In this document: positions 34,690-45,814 of the stretch, one piece after another
How positions within the stretch are numbered: the stretch's first letter is position 1
Layout of the letters: each line of letters opens with the position of its first letter
DNA from: Poa pratensis
Lineage: Eukaryota > Streptophyta > Magnoliopsida > Poales > Poaceae
Assembly (NCBI GenBank): GCA_947311845.1
Contig: CAMZMU010000111.1
Coordinates: 13,956,006 to 14,020,005 of the forward strand
DNA: 64,000 bases
Direction: 5' to 3'
The notes under the pieces: generated by a model
Database searches by the model: none
Told to the model about the DNA's origin: nothing
What the model saw: the letters and a program-made list of their open reading frames with translations, nothing else
Made by a program: the position numbers and the translations under genes

Positions 34690-36235
34690 TATTTCAAAAG
34701 ATATGCATTTGGAAGAGTGTCTCACCATTGGAATTGAAGAATTAGTAAAAAAATGTAAAGCGCATTTGACTATTTATCTAGAGGAAAAACTGGAGTATAC
34801 TATTTTGCTGATCTAATTAGTAAGATTTTATATTCCTTTATATTTTGTTTCTAAAATTATATGAATACCGGGTAAAACCTCGATGTTTTCACAGTGGTTA
34901 TAAGGAACATTCCAATGTCGACCAGACATATATGTCCTATAAAAGTTTCATCATTATGTACTAAAAACTAATAAAAATTTATAGTCAATGTGACATCATG
35001 GATGATGCGCTCAGGTATAACACTGCATAAAAGAGGAAATATTTTATTATTTCTGGGACTCTGACCTTGCACTATGTTGTTAAGTGCACAAGTAACATAT
35101 TTATTTTGTGGAGCATACGCTACAATTGATGTTAAACGTATAGCTACGGAAGATTTATTTCTTATAGCAATGTGTGGTGCGTATAAGTAACAAACTATTA
35201 AATTTCACACGATATACATGTGCAAAAGTGTCTCACTATTTGGAATTGGAGCTTTGGTCCCAAAAAATCTTAGACATGTTTGACATTGTATCTCTGTGTA
35301 GAAATAAAATATATTATTATGCTAATCTGGTTAATGAGAATTCATATCCTTTTATGTCGCATTCTTCCATTTTGTTTATAAAATATATGATGTTCTACAA
35401 ATATTGGGTAATATCTCTATACTTTGACGAGGATTGTAAGGATTACTCTTGGTTTAATAAGACCTATATATATGTCATATAAGCATTTCATAATTATATA
35501 GCAAAGTAACAAAAACAGAATGGTACTAGTCAAAGTGAAATCATCGAGTCTATGATCATGCATAACAAGGCATAAGGAAGAGACTATTAATTATTTCCGG
35601 TAGTAATGATCATACTGGAAACATATCTACTTCGTGGAGCATAGTTACACTTCCATGTATAGCTAGGAAATTATTTATTTCATTTATTAATGTATGAGTA
35701 CTAGTAAATAATCTGTAACGTTTCACAAGATATGCATGTAGAGAGTGTCTCACTATTGAATTGGAGCCTTCCATTAATATTTTATTCTTTCATTAGGTTT
35801 CTATACATAGATGATGCTCTATAAATATTTGGAAAACCTCGTACTTCCTCAATGGTTAGAAGAATTACTCTTGGGATAATCATGCCTCTGTATGTCCTGA
35901 ACATTTTATAATCATGTATTAAAAATGTAACCGATAAAAATAATAGTCAAAGTGACATCTAGGTGAATGTTCTCGTGTATAGCATGACATAAAGGAGGAA
36001 CTATTTCATTGGTTCCGAGACTTCTAACCTTGCACCGTTACGTTCAATACAAAGAGAACATGTTTATTTTGTGCACCATGCGTTACACTTTGTTGTCAGA
36101 TGTACAACTGGTGATGTATTGTAGTATTGTGTGTCAAGTGCTAATAATTAATCTATGATATTTCATTATATATGCATGTGGAGGAGTGTCTCGATTCTCT
36201 ATCTACTGGAATTGGAGCCATGGTGCATGGTAGAT
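34690..36235. repeat. Continuation of the roughly 510-bp tandem array
   Basis: Three further units begin near 34,690, 35,200 and 35,720, each with a GGAAGAGTGTCTCAC-type start, then the landmarks listed for the copy at 29,640. The Harbinger element lies just before the first of these. No coding sequence. Confidence 0.7.
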
Positions 36236-37741
36236 GATCCGTAGGTGCAAATCCGTAGAAATCCATCCGTAAGTGTAGCATTACTGCTACGCATCAATAG
36301 GGAAGTAGAGATGACCGTTCACCTGCTTCTCAGCTCGTTACCTTGCCGGCCAACGGATGTACGCCCGGACGGATGGGATGACAAGTCCCAAAAGCTAAAG
36401 CCGGAGCTAGCGTGTGCATCGGTAGATCGCCGCCCTCGACGTGCTCGCGCGGACAGCAGACACGCCCAGTCCAGATCGGAATTGAACCTCTTTGTTTCAC
36501 TTTCACCACCCTCTCCTCCTCCTTTCTCTTTACACACGGCTAGTACGAGCGTAAGTTCCTTTCGACAAAGCGCCTTCTGTGTACAGCTCGTGCAGGCAAG
36601 GCAAGCCTTTTGCATGCCGAGGTCGATCCAAAACGTATTAGGCAAGCAAATTAAGTCCCCGATCGATGCGATTGCAGCAGCCTTGCCGATTAGATCGATT
36701 ACCTGATCGATCTGGCTGCCAAAGCACAGGAAAGCTAGCTAGCTAGCGTCGGTCATAATCGGACCTTACGGATCATCTACCATGGCAGCTCAAAAAAATT
36801 GGAGTTTTTACTTTGCAGCTAAAAAATGACCGCCCTTCGCCTCATTCAGAGCTCAGCATTGCCAAATCGATACGTGCTTGAGTGTAAACATCACACATGG
36901 CTCCAGACGATCGATCACTCTTGGAATGGATCGTACTCCAACCTCGCAGGGCGCATGTGCTCGCCTAGACCAACCCGAAGATGCTAAATATGCTAGAGAG
37001 GCAAAGGGGGCGCAGAGGCCAGCGGCAAAGCTGTCGCCCTGATCCGGGCAAAGCTAGCTAATTAACTCATGGAGTCGCGCTGCGCGGTGCGTGCTGCACT
37101 GACAGTGTGAAGATATATTTGCCATGGCAATGTGCTTTGTTGCTCCGTTTTCTTTTTCGATATGCCTAGAAACTATGAACTCCCGTCCTCTAAATTGTGC
37201 AGATTTGTCGAAGCCGTTTTCAAAATACAAGTTTTTTTTATAATTTTTAACTAAATTACAATTGTGTATATTTTGAAAATACTTTCGAGGTAAATCCACA
37301 CGCGTGATTTCAATTTTCTAATCCAAATACTATTTGATAAGCTAAAACGACACCATTTAGAGGACCGGATGGAATTGTAGCTTGCCAAAACTTCAACTAA
37401 GCATTTATGTATGCAGCGATTGCATATGGAGTATACCTTCTGAAGATATATACTATAATTAGACAGTAGCTAGCTAAGCAGATGTATTTCGGTAGGCCTG
37501 TTTATATAACAACATCACCAGATTTCGAGGCTGGACTAGAAACAGTAGACGAATCAGGAATCTGACTTGCAAACCTCTCTTGACATCACAATGAAATTAT
37601 AAGATCCTTCCAATGCACCCAAAAAAACTACTAGCTAACTATAGCACTCACCAAATTCCCAATAGTACTGACACAAGAACAAGACCGAGGAGCTCAAGCA
37701 GCAATTCACAACACACAGTCGCAACATACGTACTATATAAT
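36236..37741. other. Intergenic DNA 3' of the FLA gene, no gene recognised
   Basis: A moderately GC-rich patch at 36,340-36,640 has open frames on both strands but no protein-like motif. AGCTAGCTAGCTAGC-type simple sequence lies near 36,735. The part next to 37,741 will include the 3' untranslated region of the gene that follows. Confidence 0.45.
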
Positions 37742-38524
37742 TTAACCTTCAAACGAGCACACCATAATCTTGATCACCAGCAGAAACGCCCAAGCAAAGG
37801 ATAACCAGCCCGGAGCCGCGCCGATGGCGCCATTCTTCTTCGCACGATCTCCTTCACCGTCCCCGTCCCGCGAAGGCGCGTCAGCATCAGCATCACCGCC
37901 TGGCCGCGTCCCGTTCTTGGGCGCGACGTTGGTAGCCTTGTGCCGTGAGGACTCGGGCGACGTGGGTGCCTCCGCGGCGGGGGACGACATGACGGCGCCC
38001 ACCTGCAGCACAGATATGTTGTACGGCGCCTCGTGCACGGACTTGACGAAGAGCACGGCGGGCGCCCGCGCGTCGTGGTCGCCGCCGTCCTCCTGGGGCA
38101 CGAACGCCACGCTCCCGCCCCGGCGCTCGGAGATCTCCACCATGCCGGCGCTCCCGGGCGCGTCGCCGGAGGCCTGGAACAGGGTGGACACGTCCGCGGA
38201 GCCGCCCGGGAGACGGTGCAGCTTGGCGCGGTCGTAGTAGTCGACGAGGACGTGGAGGGAGAGCACGTGCCGGAGCGCCTCGCGCGGGAGATGCCGCGCC
38301 CTGAGCGACGCCATGTCGGCGTCGTCGACGGCGAGGACCGTGATGGTCTTGCGCTCGTTGATGTCGTCCGCAAGGCCCGTGGCCGTCAGCAGGCGGCTGA
38401 ACTCGCCCATGTCCCGGCGCGCCGCGAGGATGGCGGTGATGTTGTGCGCGGCGGGGCATGTCGGCCATGTGGAGAGGACGAGAAGGAGGAGCACGGCCAA
38501 GGAGTTGGCGCCGGGGAGCGACAT
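37742..38524 (-). CDS. Fasciclin-like arabinogalactan protein
   Basis: 260 residues from one exon. An N-terminal signal peptide (LAVLLLLVLSTWPTCPAA) is followed by one FAS1 domain at about 27-185, starting HNITAILAARRDMGEFSRLL, with the H1 motif TVLAVDDADM and the H2 motif LSLHVLVDYYD. N-glycosylation sequons include NIT, NIS and NGT. A Pro/Ala/Ser patch (SSPAAEAPTSPESS) could carry arabinogalactan glycans; the C-terminus has a hydrophobic stretch (WLSFAWAFLLVIKIMV), as in GPI-anchored members, though it ends in CSFEG rather than in the hydrophobic run. Such proteins act at the plasma membrane and cell wall in adhesion and wall deposition. The frame is intact; a TATA-like CATAAAACC lies about 90 bases upstream. 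Confidence 0.85.
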   Translation of the reverse strand: MSLPGANSLAVLLLLVLSTWPTCPAAHNITAILAARRDMGEFSRLLTATGLADDINERKTITVLAVDDADMASLRARHLPREALRHVLSLHVLVDYYDRAKLHRLPGGSADVSTLFQASGDAPGSAGMVEISERRGGSVAFVPQEDGGDHDARAPAVLFVKSVHEAPYNISVLQVGAVMSSPAAEAPTSPESSRHKATNVAPKNGTRPGGDADADAPSRDGDGEGDRAKKNGAIGAAPGWLSFAWAFLLVIKIMVCSFEG

Positions 38525-38729
38525 TGTTGTGACGTGCAGCGTCTCGATGAAACTGGGCGACGAGGGTTATTGCCAGAGAGGGCGAGAACTGAACCGTGGG
38601 TGCCCTGGTTTTATGGCGAATGGTGGCTTGCCAGAGGAGCACGGTACTCGCTTGGTGCTGCAATTGGTCACCGCGGCTAATTTCGCTCTTACTTAGCTTT
38701 CTACTGTAGTAGTTCTACTGGCCGCTGAA

Positions 38730-39356
38730 CAGTGGCGGAGCCAGGAATTGAGATGAGGGGGGGGCGAACTATCAAAGGTTGTGCCACCGGCGAAATTTTT
38801 TTTTTGACAACACATGTAATCCTACAATTGTACGGAAAGAACTATATAAATAAGTTGAAGTCTCATAATATTATAGCTCACTAAATATGTTTGAAGGTAA
38901 CAAAAGTAGTCATAAAAGAACTATATAAATAAGTTGAACAGGGGCTCCAGGGGCGGCCGGCGGCAACGGCTCCAGGGGCGGCAGTGGCTCCAGGGGCGGC
39001 CGGCGGCAGCGGCTCCACGGGCGGCCGGCAGCGCAAGGAGCAACGAGGGGCGGCCGGCGGCGGATCGAGACGAGAACGAGCAGGGCGGACGTGCGGGGCG
39101 GAGCGAGTTGGGGATTGGGGAACGAGCGGAGCGAGGCGACCGACCGAGTAATCGAGGGGGTCGAGGCGTCGTCGCATCGAGCACGGTCGTGCGAGGTGCG
39201 TGCGACTGCTCGTTCTGCCTTGTTTTTTCTTTTTTTTTATCCCTCCCTTTCACGTATATGGAGTGTAGATACGTACTGAAAACATATAGTCAAAAAATTA
39301 GCAAAAGTTGAGGGGGGGAGGCCGCCCCACCTCGCCCCCCTGGTGGCGCCGCCCCT
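38730..39356. mobile_element. Non-autonomous DNA transposon with 9-bp target duplication
   Basis: GCCGCTGAA stands on both sides (38,721-38,729 and 39,357-39,365). Inner ends AGTGGCGGAGCCA and, inverted, AGGGGCGGCGCCA agree at 11 of 13 positions. A 9-bp duplication suggests Mutator, but an 8-bp hAT reading is also possible. Inside are two copies of AAGAACTATATAAATAAGTT (38,836 and 38,918) and a GC-rich imperfect repeat GGCTCCAGGGGCGGCCGGCG at 38,940-39,050. No coding sequence. Confidence 0.7.
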
Positions 39357-39574
39357 GCCGCTGAATGATATGCGTACGCATGCTACGTCATCTTCATCTG
39401 AGCCAAGTCCTTTATTCCAAAAAAAATATAACTTACTCTCGAAAAACAAATATAACTTTTTTTTTGAGAAATAAAAAATATATAACTGAGAAGCAAATGC
39501 CTTGAATCACCAAGCTAAGCTGAGAGAGCATCACAGCTTGGCCCATTCAAATCAGCCCACTAATTTCTCCTTTA

Positions 39575-40211
39575 GGCTTTGTTCGGTTGCTCGGGTTGAG
39601 ATCCCCTAGTGGATCTAACCACTGCCGGTATTGGGTGAACCCCAATTATCACCCCAATCGCCACTCCCCCCTCACCCCACGTTTCCTAGTAATCACTGCC
39701 ATTCGGTTAACCCCTGCATCGGCAAGCAAGCAGCAAACGGAATTGGTTGATCGCTCTGCCGCCGACAGGAAAGGGTTGGAGAGAGGAAGGGCACGCTGCT
39801 CGATTTGTTGCGCCGCAGGCGCCCCTCCACCACCGCCGCCGCCGCCACCGACTGCCCCTCTGAATCACACGAGAGAAAGAGCCTGCGAGAGAGACGAGGA
39901 CCAGAGAGAGAGAGCTTGATCTGCTCGATTTGATGCGCCGCCGCCGGCCGCCCCTCTGAATCACGGGCGGGAGAGAGAGACGAGTGCGAGAGAGAGTCGC
40001 GGATTATTTCCACGGGATAAGGGTCGTGGTTTAATTCCCCTGCGATTTGACCGGGATCGGGGTGGAATATGGCGGGGTGTAATCCCTCCCGGGTTTAACC
40101 GAACGCGTCACACGCAGAGGGTCGGAATTTAATCCGCGTGGGTCCGATCCCGGCTGACCGACGGGTATTTCACCCCGATCCCGGCCGGGGTGGGCGGAAA
40201 CGAACGAAGCC
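39575..40211. mobile_element. Tourist-like (PIF/Harbinger) MITE, 637 bp
   Basis: Terminal inverted repeats begin GGCTTTGTTCGGTT on the left and GGCTTCGTTCGTTT on the inverted right. The flanking target duplication is TTA (39,572-39,574 and 40,212-40,214). There is no transposase; the interior has CT/GA-rich stretches (AGAGAGAGAG) and small open frames of no clear meaning. Confidence 0.8.
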
Positions 40212-40214
40212 TTA

Positions 40215-41435
40215 CTTATCAACTCTATAGTAGTAAAAAAAAGCCTTTTTGTTCTTCATAAACCTTCGGTTAAATTGTTCCAGTAAAAAAAACTCCATTC
40301 AATTACAGATTTCGTTCCCCTAAGAAAACTTAAATGTTATGTATGGCTATCAAATCTCAGAAAAAAATTCACGTGGTCCTCAGAGATCCGACGACGAGGC
40401 CGGTGGAGTAGCTGTGGAGCTGCCGGTGCCCTAACATAGCACAGCCGTCTGTCTTTAGTTCACATGGCTAGTGTGTAGCTACTTTCATATCCTGGGCAAA
40501 TTTCCGGCGCTTTCCATCCAGGCAATTTCTTCACGGTGCACCAGTAGTACTGTAGCAGACTACATAAATCAAGCAACCATGTGCAATCGAGTCAAGGTAA
40601 AGCAAGATTAAGCAAGAACGAAACGAGACAGCCCACGTGACTGGGCAATGTCGAGCACGGAGAGTTTCGGCCCATGATAGAACCTTCTCCAAGGAGTGTG
40701 GCTTTGCGGTATGATTTCAGTGTCACTACTCACTGCGGGTGCAAGCTGTGTATATGTACTTGTATGTTTTTTTAGAACTTTTTAAAATGTAAAAATAAAA
40801 TTTTCGATTTTTAAAAAACGAGAGCACTGAATCTCGGGAGCAAGAAGTGTTTTTCGATCTAAACCTGTTTGTTTCAGGGTGCAGTGTGCAAGCAGAACAT
40901 ATCGTCATATTGTTTATTTTTTGGGGGAGCAGAACAGTTCATCAGGCCGCACACCCGCATCCACAAGGCCTTGGGCAAACTTTCCACGGGCCAAACTGGG
41001 TAGAAAGGCCTCAATCAGCGCATTCGTGGAAAATGGTTTTCCCGTGAAACTGGCCTCCACATACTGGGCCGGGCCAATCCGGCAGAACGATTTACATTCC
41101 TCCTGACCCCTGCCAGGCCTCCAACGGCCGCCACTAGGGCACGTCCAGTTTCAAGCTTTTTGTTTTCGGAGAGTTTCAAGCTATAGTATGTGTTCAGTGT
41201 TGTAAGAAAAAAGTGCCACAGGCACAGATGACTGGATTAGCGTCAGTCTCAAAGAAGCTGATCACTGCATCGAGCTAGTTCATTTCTTTGCTTGACACGG
41301 TTGGATAAAAAATAATACTGTAGGTGTTTAGTTCAAGCATTAATTTACAGAAGCACATAAGTAATTACAGAAACTATGGCTATGGCTTGTTCCTTCTCAC
41401 CTCTCTGAATTCACACAGTACACTGTCTGTGGCGT
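40215..41435. other. Intergenic DNA, no gene recognised
   Basis: No coding sequence, RNA gene or complete element could be supported here. Confidence 0.4.
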
Positions 41436-41442
41436 ACATATT

Positions 41443-42000
41443 TTTTTGAAAAAAGGTAAAAGATTTGTCATTTTCATTTAATAAGGAGAAGTTTTTAGAG
41501 CTCTTACAAACCTAGCCGTCGGAAAAAGGCCCCATGGCCTAAAGGAAAACAAACTCACTTTCGCGGTATTACACTGCCTTTGTCCCGGCAAGGCACCACA
41601 TTGCCGTCTCCTCTTTAATCTTTGCGATGAGCATGGGCGAGGTTGTTGATTGGTGTAAAAAAGAATTAGCATTTCTCTGCTTCCAAATCTCACAAGAAAC
41701 AAGTTTGGCAAACACCCTGTTTAGAATTACCTCCATCCAGCAATCCTTCATGGTGGGAAAAACTTGCCAATCCCCCGGAGACACGTCATGAAGTTCAAGC
41801 AAATCCTTCAAGGAGGACCAAATCCTAGTGATGAACCGACATTTGAAAAGAAGATGGGTGGTCGATTCTTGAACTTGGTTGCAACCAAGCCTACAATTTG
41901 ACCATCCTCTCTGATGAAGTCTATCCACTGTCCACACACGATTTTTAAGGACCAACTAAGCGAAGATTTTACACTTAGGGAAGCCCTAGTCTTCTAAACA
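41443..42000 (-). pseudogene. 5'-truncated LINE, C-terminal RT zinc-binding region
   Basis: On the minus strand a frame from 41,955 reads VLKNRVWTVDRLHQRGW, CRLGCNQVQESTTHLLFKC and RIWSSLKDLL, the cysteine-histidine zinc-binding domain at the C-terminus of plant L1-type reverse transcriptases. Upstream the frame reads KCKIFA-stop-LVLKNR, with TAG (41,956-41,958) where family members have Trp. A T run at 41,443 on the plus strand marks the poly-A side. Only the 3' end of the element is present, as usual after incomplete reverse transcription. Confidence 0.8.
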
Positions 42001-42202
42001 AAGATTGACGTGACGGAGGTGGTGTGGCCTAAAAACGCAGTTTGTAGGACCTTTCTCTAAACCGAACAGTGTTCATAATTAATGGTTGTATAGTTTCACT
42101 ACGTCGGGCATAGGACGACAGACATTTCTCTTATTCTATACATTACACACCAACTTTTTTTGCAGGAAGAATTTGATCCTTACAATTCCCCAAACATATG
42201 CA

Positions 42203-42825
42203 TGTTAGAGTATATTTGTGTTACGGAAAGATATGGTAGAGATAGGATTTGTTTATTGTCTTGTACTTCAAGTCGGTCCCTTGTACGCCTATATATACTT
42301 GCTCATGAGGCTCAATAATACATCCACCAATTCCGCCAATCTCATAATTCTACATGGTATCAGAGCGGCACGATCTCTGACCTAGCCGCCGCCTCCGTGC
42401 TTCCGCACCGCGCCGCCCCCGGGGAAATCGATCTCCATGATCTCGCTCGGGGGCCGAGCCGCCTGTACCTAGGGTTCGTCCGCCGAGCGGTTGCTCGGCT
42501 GCCCTAGAGTCTTTTTTTTTCGGTCTCTTGATCCGGTTTTTCTCTTTTTCGCCGGTCGTTTTTTATCGCTGTGGGGGGATGTCAGCCCCTGTATTCTACT
42601 TCGGCTTATCTCCAGTCTGACCGTCCGCGACGTTCCAGTTGTTCACGACGCTACCGCTACGACTGCGGGGGGATGTTAGAGTATATTTGTGTTACGAAAA
42701 GATATGGTAGAGATAGGATTTGTTTCTTGTCTTGTACTTCAAGTCGGTCCCTTGTACGCCTATATATACTCGCTCATGAGACTCAATAATACATCCACCA
42801 ATTCCGCCAATCTCATAATTCTACA
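42203..42825 (+). mobile_element. Complete TRIM (miniature LTR retrotransposon), 623 bp
   Basis: Two 152-bp direct terminal repeats (TGTTAGAG...TTCTACA) at 42,203-42,354 and 42,674-42,825 flank a 319-bp interior. The target duplication ATGCA is exact (42,198-42,202 and 42,826-42,830). The interior starts with TGGTATCAGAGC, complementary to the initiator tRNA-Met 3' end, and ends in the purine run GACTGCGGGGGGA. No gag or pol is encoded, so movement must depend on another element's proteins. The terminal repeats differ at 4 of 152 positions. Confidence 0.95.
42355..42366 (+). promoter_or_regulatory. tRNA-Met primer binding site of the TRIM
   Basis: TGGTATCAGAGC directly follows the left terminal repeat; it is the standard minus-strand primer site of plant copia and TRIM elements. 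Confidence 0.9.
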
Positions 42826-42900
42826 ATGCATTTGTACGTAGCTAGGTATTGCATCCATGAGAACTTCACTAGATACATGATGAAAACCTCTTCGTCCTTA

Positions 42901-44014
42901 GAGCAACTCTAGCAGATACCGAATAAGATGGTACCAGATCTCGTATCCGGTTGAGCTGGAAAAGTTTTGCAGTACCAAAATTTGCTCTCGCAGAACAGAT
43001 GCAGAAAATTGATACTGGATATTTCAACTGAAAAACAAATACTAGTTCGCGCGTTAATTTTACAAAGGAAGTTCATCGAAACTAAATTAGAACTGAAATT
43101 AAACATAACTAAACCGTTAATGAAAATAAACTAGAACGGAAATGGAACCCTAGATCTAATCCGGCGGCGACATCGTTCTTTTCCCGGTGATGCGACGGCG
43201 TTCTTCTTCCCGGCGTCGGCGTCGACCTACGGGTCGATGTCAAGCTCCTCCTTCTCGGCGATGACGCGCAACGCCACCGCCAGCTCCTGCTCGTCGACCG
43301 CCTTCACCAGGCGCTCCTCCGCACTGGGAGCTCGGGCCTCCAAAGCCGTCGTCGTGGCGGCGACCTCCTCCTTGGCTCTACGGACACGACTGTAAGCCGG
43401 CAGCAGCACCTCCTGCAAGCGGTCGAAAGGGACGATGGCGGAGCCCCACGGCGTTCGGGGTCACGCGGATGTGCCCCGCCAGAATAGGGTCCCCGTCGAA
43501 TTCCTCCACCGGCTCCTCCGCCGGCTCCTGCCGCTTCCTCCTCCGGCTGCCGCTCAAGCTCCCCGCCTCCGTGTCGTGACGCCGCGGCGTCCGCGGCGTC
43601 ATGAGGCCCGCCCACCGGCGGTCCTTGTACGAGCCGCGGAGGCGCGCGCCATTCGAGCGGTTGAGCACGGCCTGCCGCGCCTTCTCCTCGGCCGCCCTCC
43701 TCGCCGCATCGTCTTCCGGCGGCTCCCGGCCTCCTCCGCGCCCGCCGGAGCTGCGCAGGCTCGATCCCGCCATGGATCTAGTGGTAGGGAGGGGAGAGGA
43801 GCTGCTAGGCGGCATCGATTGCTCGCCGGAGCTGGGATCGGAATGCGGCCCGGCTATATAAAGGACGAGGCGCCGCTTATCCGTCTCACCGGATACAAGT
43901 TTCCAGGCCATGGGCTTATTCCGCATCTGTTTGGGCCGAAAAATCGACTTGTACCCCAAATCGGCCGGACTTTTCTGGGGCTAGGTGCTTATTCTGGATC
44001 TGCTAGGGTTGCTC
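42901..44014 (-). mobile_element. Non-autonomous PIF/Harbinger element carrying an open frame, copy 1
   Basis: Inverted ends GAGCAACTCTAGCAGATACC and GAGCAACCCTAGCAGATCC and target duplication TTA (42,898-42,900 and 44,015-44,017) define 1,114 bp. The interior has a minus-strand TATA box and a coding remnant but no transposase. A homologous element of 1,109 bp lies at 58,414-59,522. Confidence 0.85.
43227..43773 (-). pseudogene. Unknown protein of non-autonomous Harbinger element, copy 1
   Basis: The ATG at 43,773 follows a TATA box (TTTATATAGCC, about 43,853-43,862) by some 80 bases. The frame encodes MAGSSLRSSGGRGGG, an acidic/Ala-rich helix-like segment, LRGSYKDRRWAGLM, SRRRKRQEPAEEP, and runs to 43,378; the conserved end ALRVIAEKEELDIDP-stop (43,227) is in another frame, so one frame change near 43,400-43,440 is needed. 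The paired copy at 58.7-59.2 kb shares RGGGG, GSYKxRRW, RRRKxxEP and the LDIDP terminus. I do not recognise the protein; it has many charged residues and a possible nuclear-signal-like SRRRKR. Confidence 0.5.
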
Positions 44015-44079
44015 TTACTCCTTACTCATGCTTCCACTGCATCGACGCATGGGCAGCTGAGCGTCGGACCCAAGTCATT

Positions 44080-45769
44080 TTTTTTTCGAACCTCGGCAAT
44101 GCCTTTGATTGATAAAGTCGAAAAGAGTTGGACAGTTTATGAGGGAAACCGGCCGAAAACCGTACAACACAACGCACCACACCGGCCCCAAGGCCACGCC
44201 CCAGAAACACGAGTCGACGACTATATCGCCCTAGCGAAACCATAGCCGACACCCAAAACGGCGGAGACGATCTCAACGCAAGACGAAATCCGGAGCCGCC
44301 GCTCTGACATCCACACCATACCGATTGCCGCGCCCCAAAACGAGTCGACGACCATGTCACCCTAGCGACCATAGCCGCCACCCAATATGGCGGAGACGGT
44401 CTCAACGCTAGACGAAATCCGGAGCCGCCGCTCCGACATCCACACCGGTCCGATTGCCGCGCTCCCCCTAGCCGAACACGAAGGCTCGCCGCCGCCAACC
44501 ACCATCTGGATCCACTGGTCCCCCTGGCCAGTGGAACATCCAAGGCGAGGCCCCAAGAGGCAAGCGACGCAGGAGCGCCGCCCTCGCCCGACCCCGCGAG
44601 GGATCTGGGGTTTCCCCCGGAGAACCCAGCGTGAGGAGGCAACAGAACCACCTCGACGACGCCTTCAAGAAGGACGCGGCGCCCAAGGGCATCGCCGTCG
44701 TCGGCCCTGGCCGACAACCAGGGCAGGGCTTTCGCCCGGCGATGTGTCGCAAACCTCGCAAACCGCCCATCGAGGACCGGCCAGACCACCATCAACGCAT
44801 GCCGCAGCCACCGTGGCACCTCACGCCACGACGGCGCCGCGCCGACCAAGCCCGGGGCCGCCACCCCGGCATCCTCTCCTCCGACTGGAAGACGAACCCA
44901 CAGCCGGAGGTGCAGCACGGCCACCTCATGCCAGCCACATGGCCTCGTCCTTGGGTGGCGCCATCGATCCGGGGCCGCCGCCCCGGCGTCCTCTCCCCGG
45001 AGCCCCAGACCGACGGAAAACGCCGGCCAGCACCACTCCCCTCACCACCGACCCCGCGCACCGCCGCAGGGCCACGTCGGGCCGACCGAGCGCCAGAGCC
45101 CGCGCCGCCACGACGCCGACGACCTCGACCCGCCGTCCACATGGCCAGGCCCCGGCCGCCCCCATCAGATCCGGGCACGAGGGCCCCCGATCCGTCTTGC
45201 CGCCGTAGAACCACGGCCTCCGGAGCCGCCGCTCCGGCGTAGCGCCTCCGGCGACCTCCTGTCGCCTCGGCCGACGTCCCGGCCTGTCGCCCTCACGGCC
45301 AGGCAGGGCACGTCCCCATCAGTTCCGTGCGCGAGGGCCCGGCCTCGCCACCACGCCGTCGACCGGCGCCGCCGGAGCCGCCGCTCCGGCCTGCCAGCGG
45401 CGGCAGCACGCCGTCCCCGTCCCAGGCGGAACCGACGCAGCGCCCACACGTGAAAGGAAGGAGCACCCACCCCCGCGCACCAGTTGTGTGGCGGCGGGGA
45501 GGCCGCCACCGCCGCGGCGCAAGGGCCGGTGACGGCAGCGGCGGGAGAGGCGCGGGGAGAGGAAGCTCTAGCGGCGCTAGGAGGGGCCCCCCGGTGCCGC
45601 CTGGGTGCGACACGGGGGGGGGGGGGCGGAGGAGGTGGCCGGCGACGAGCAGGCCTGACGGCGGCGGCGGCGGCTAGCGGCGGAACCCTAGTCGCGGGAG
45701 GAGGAGGGACACGGATTTCTTTTGTTCACATGTCTACGCTGCGAATCTTTCGACAGAAAAGAGATCGAC
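44080..45769 (-). mobile_element. Retroposon without reverse transcriptase, 15-bp target duplication
   Basis: CGGACCCAAGTCATT occurs exactly on both sides (44,065-44,079 and 45,770-45,784). The left edge starts with a T run (plus strand), that is, a short poly-A tail on the minus strand. These are marks of target-primed reverse transcription by a LINE. The 1,690-bp body is very GC-rich, holds no RT or endonuclease sequence, and is built of imperfect repeats, including a 131-bp direct duplication (44,211-44,341 and 44,342-44,472) and four GGAGCCGCCGCTCYG boxes. Long open frames on both strands are probably by-products of GC content. Confidence 0.75.
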
Positions 45770-45814
45770 CGGACCCAAGTCATTCAACATGAGCGAGTGA
45801 TGGATCCTCGGTTA

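Noticed and set aside
34027..34816. Long plus- and minus-strand frames in the right part of the Harbinger element
   Set aside because: They lie in the GC- and CCA-repeat-rich leader and change with the repeats; the intact transposase on the minus strand explains the region.
36245..36706. Plus-strand frame of 153 codons
   Set aside because: No protein-like motif; Arg/Ser/Pro content follows local base composition.
38033..38680. Plus-strand frame of 215 codons opposite the fasciclin-like gene
   Set aside because: Antisense shadow of a GC-rich gene with clear signal peptide and FAS1 motifs on the other strand.
44022..45242. Frames of 200 to 300 codons on both strands in the GC-rich retroposon
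   Set aside because: Several overlapping frames are open at once, which is expected from high GC content and internal repeats; none has a known domain.
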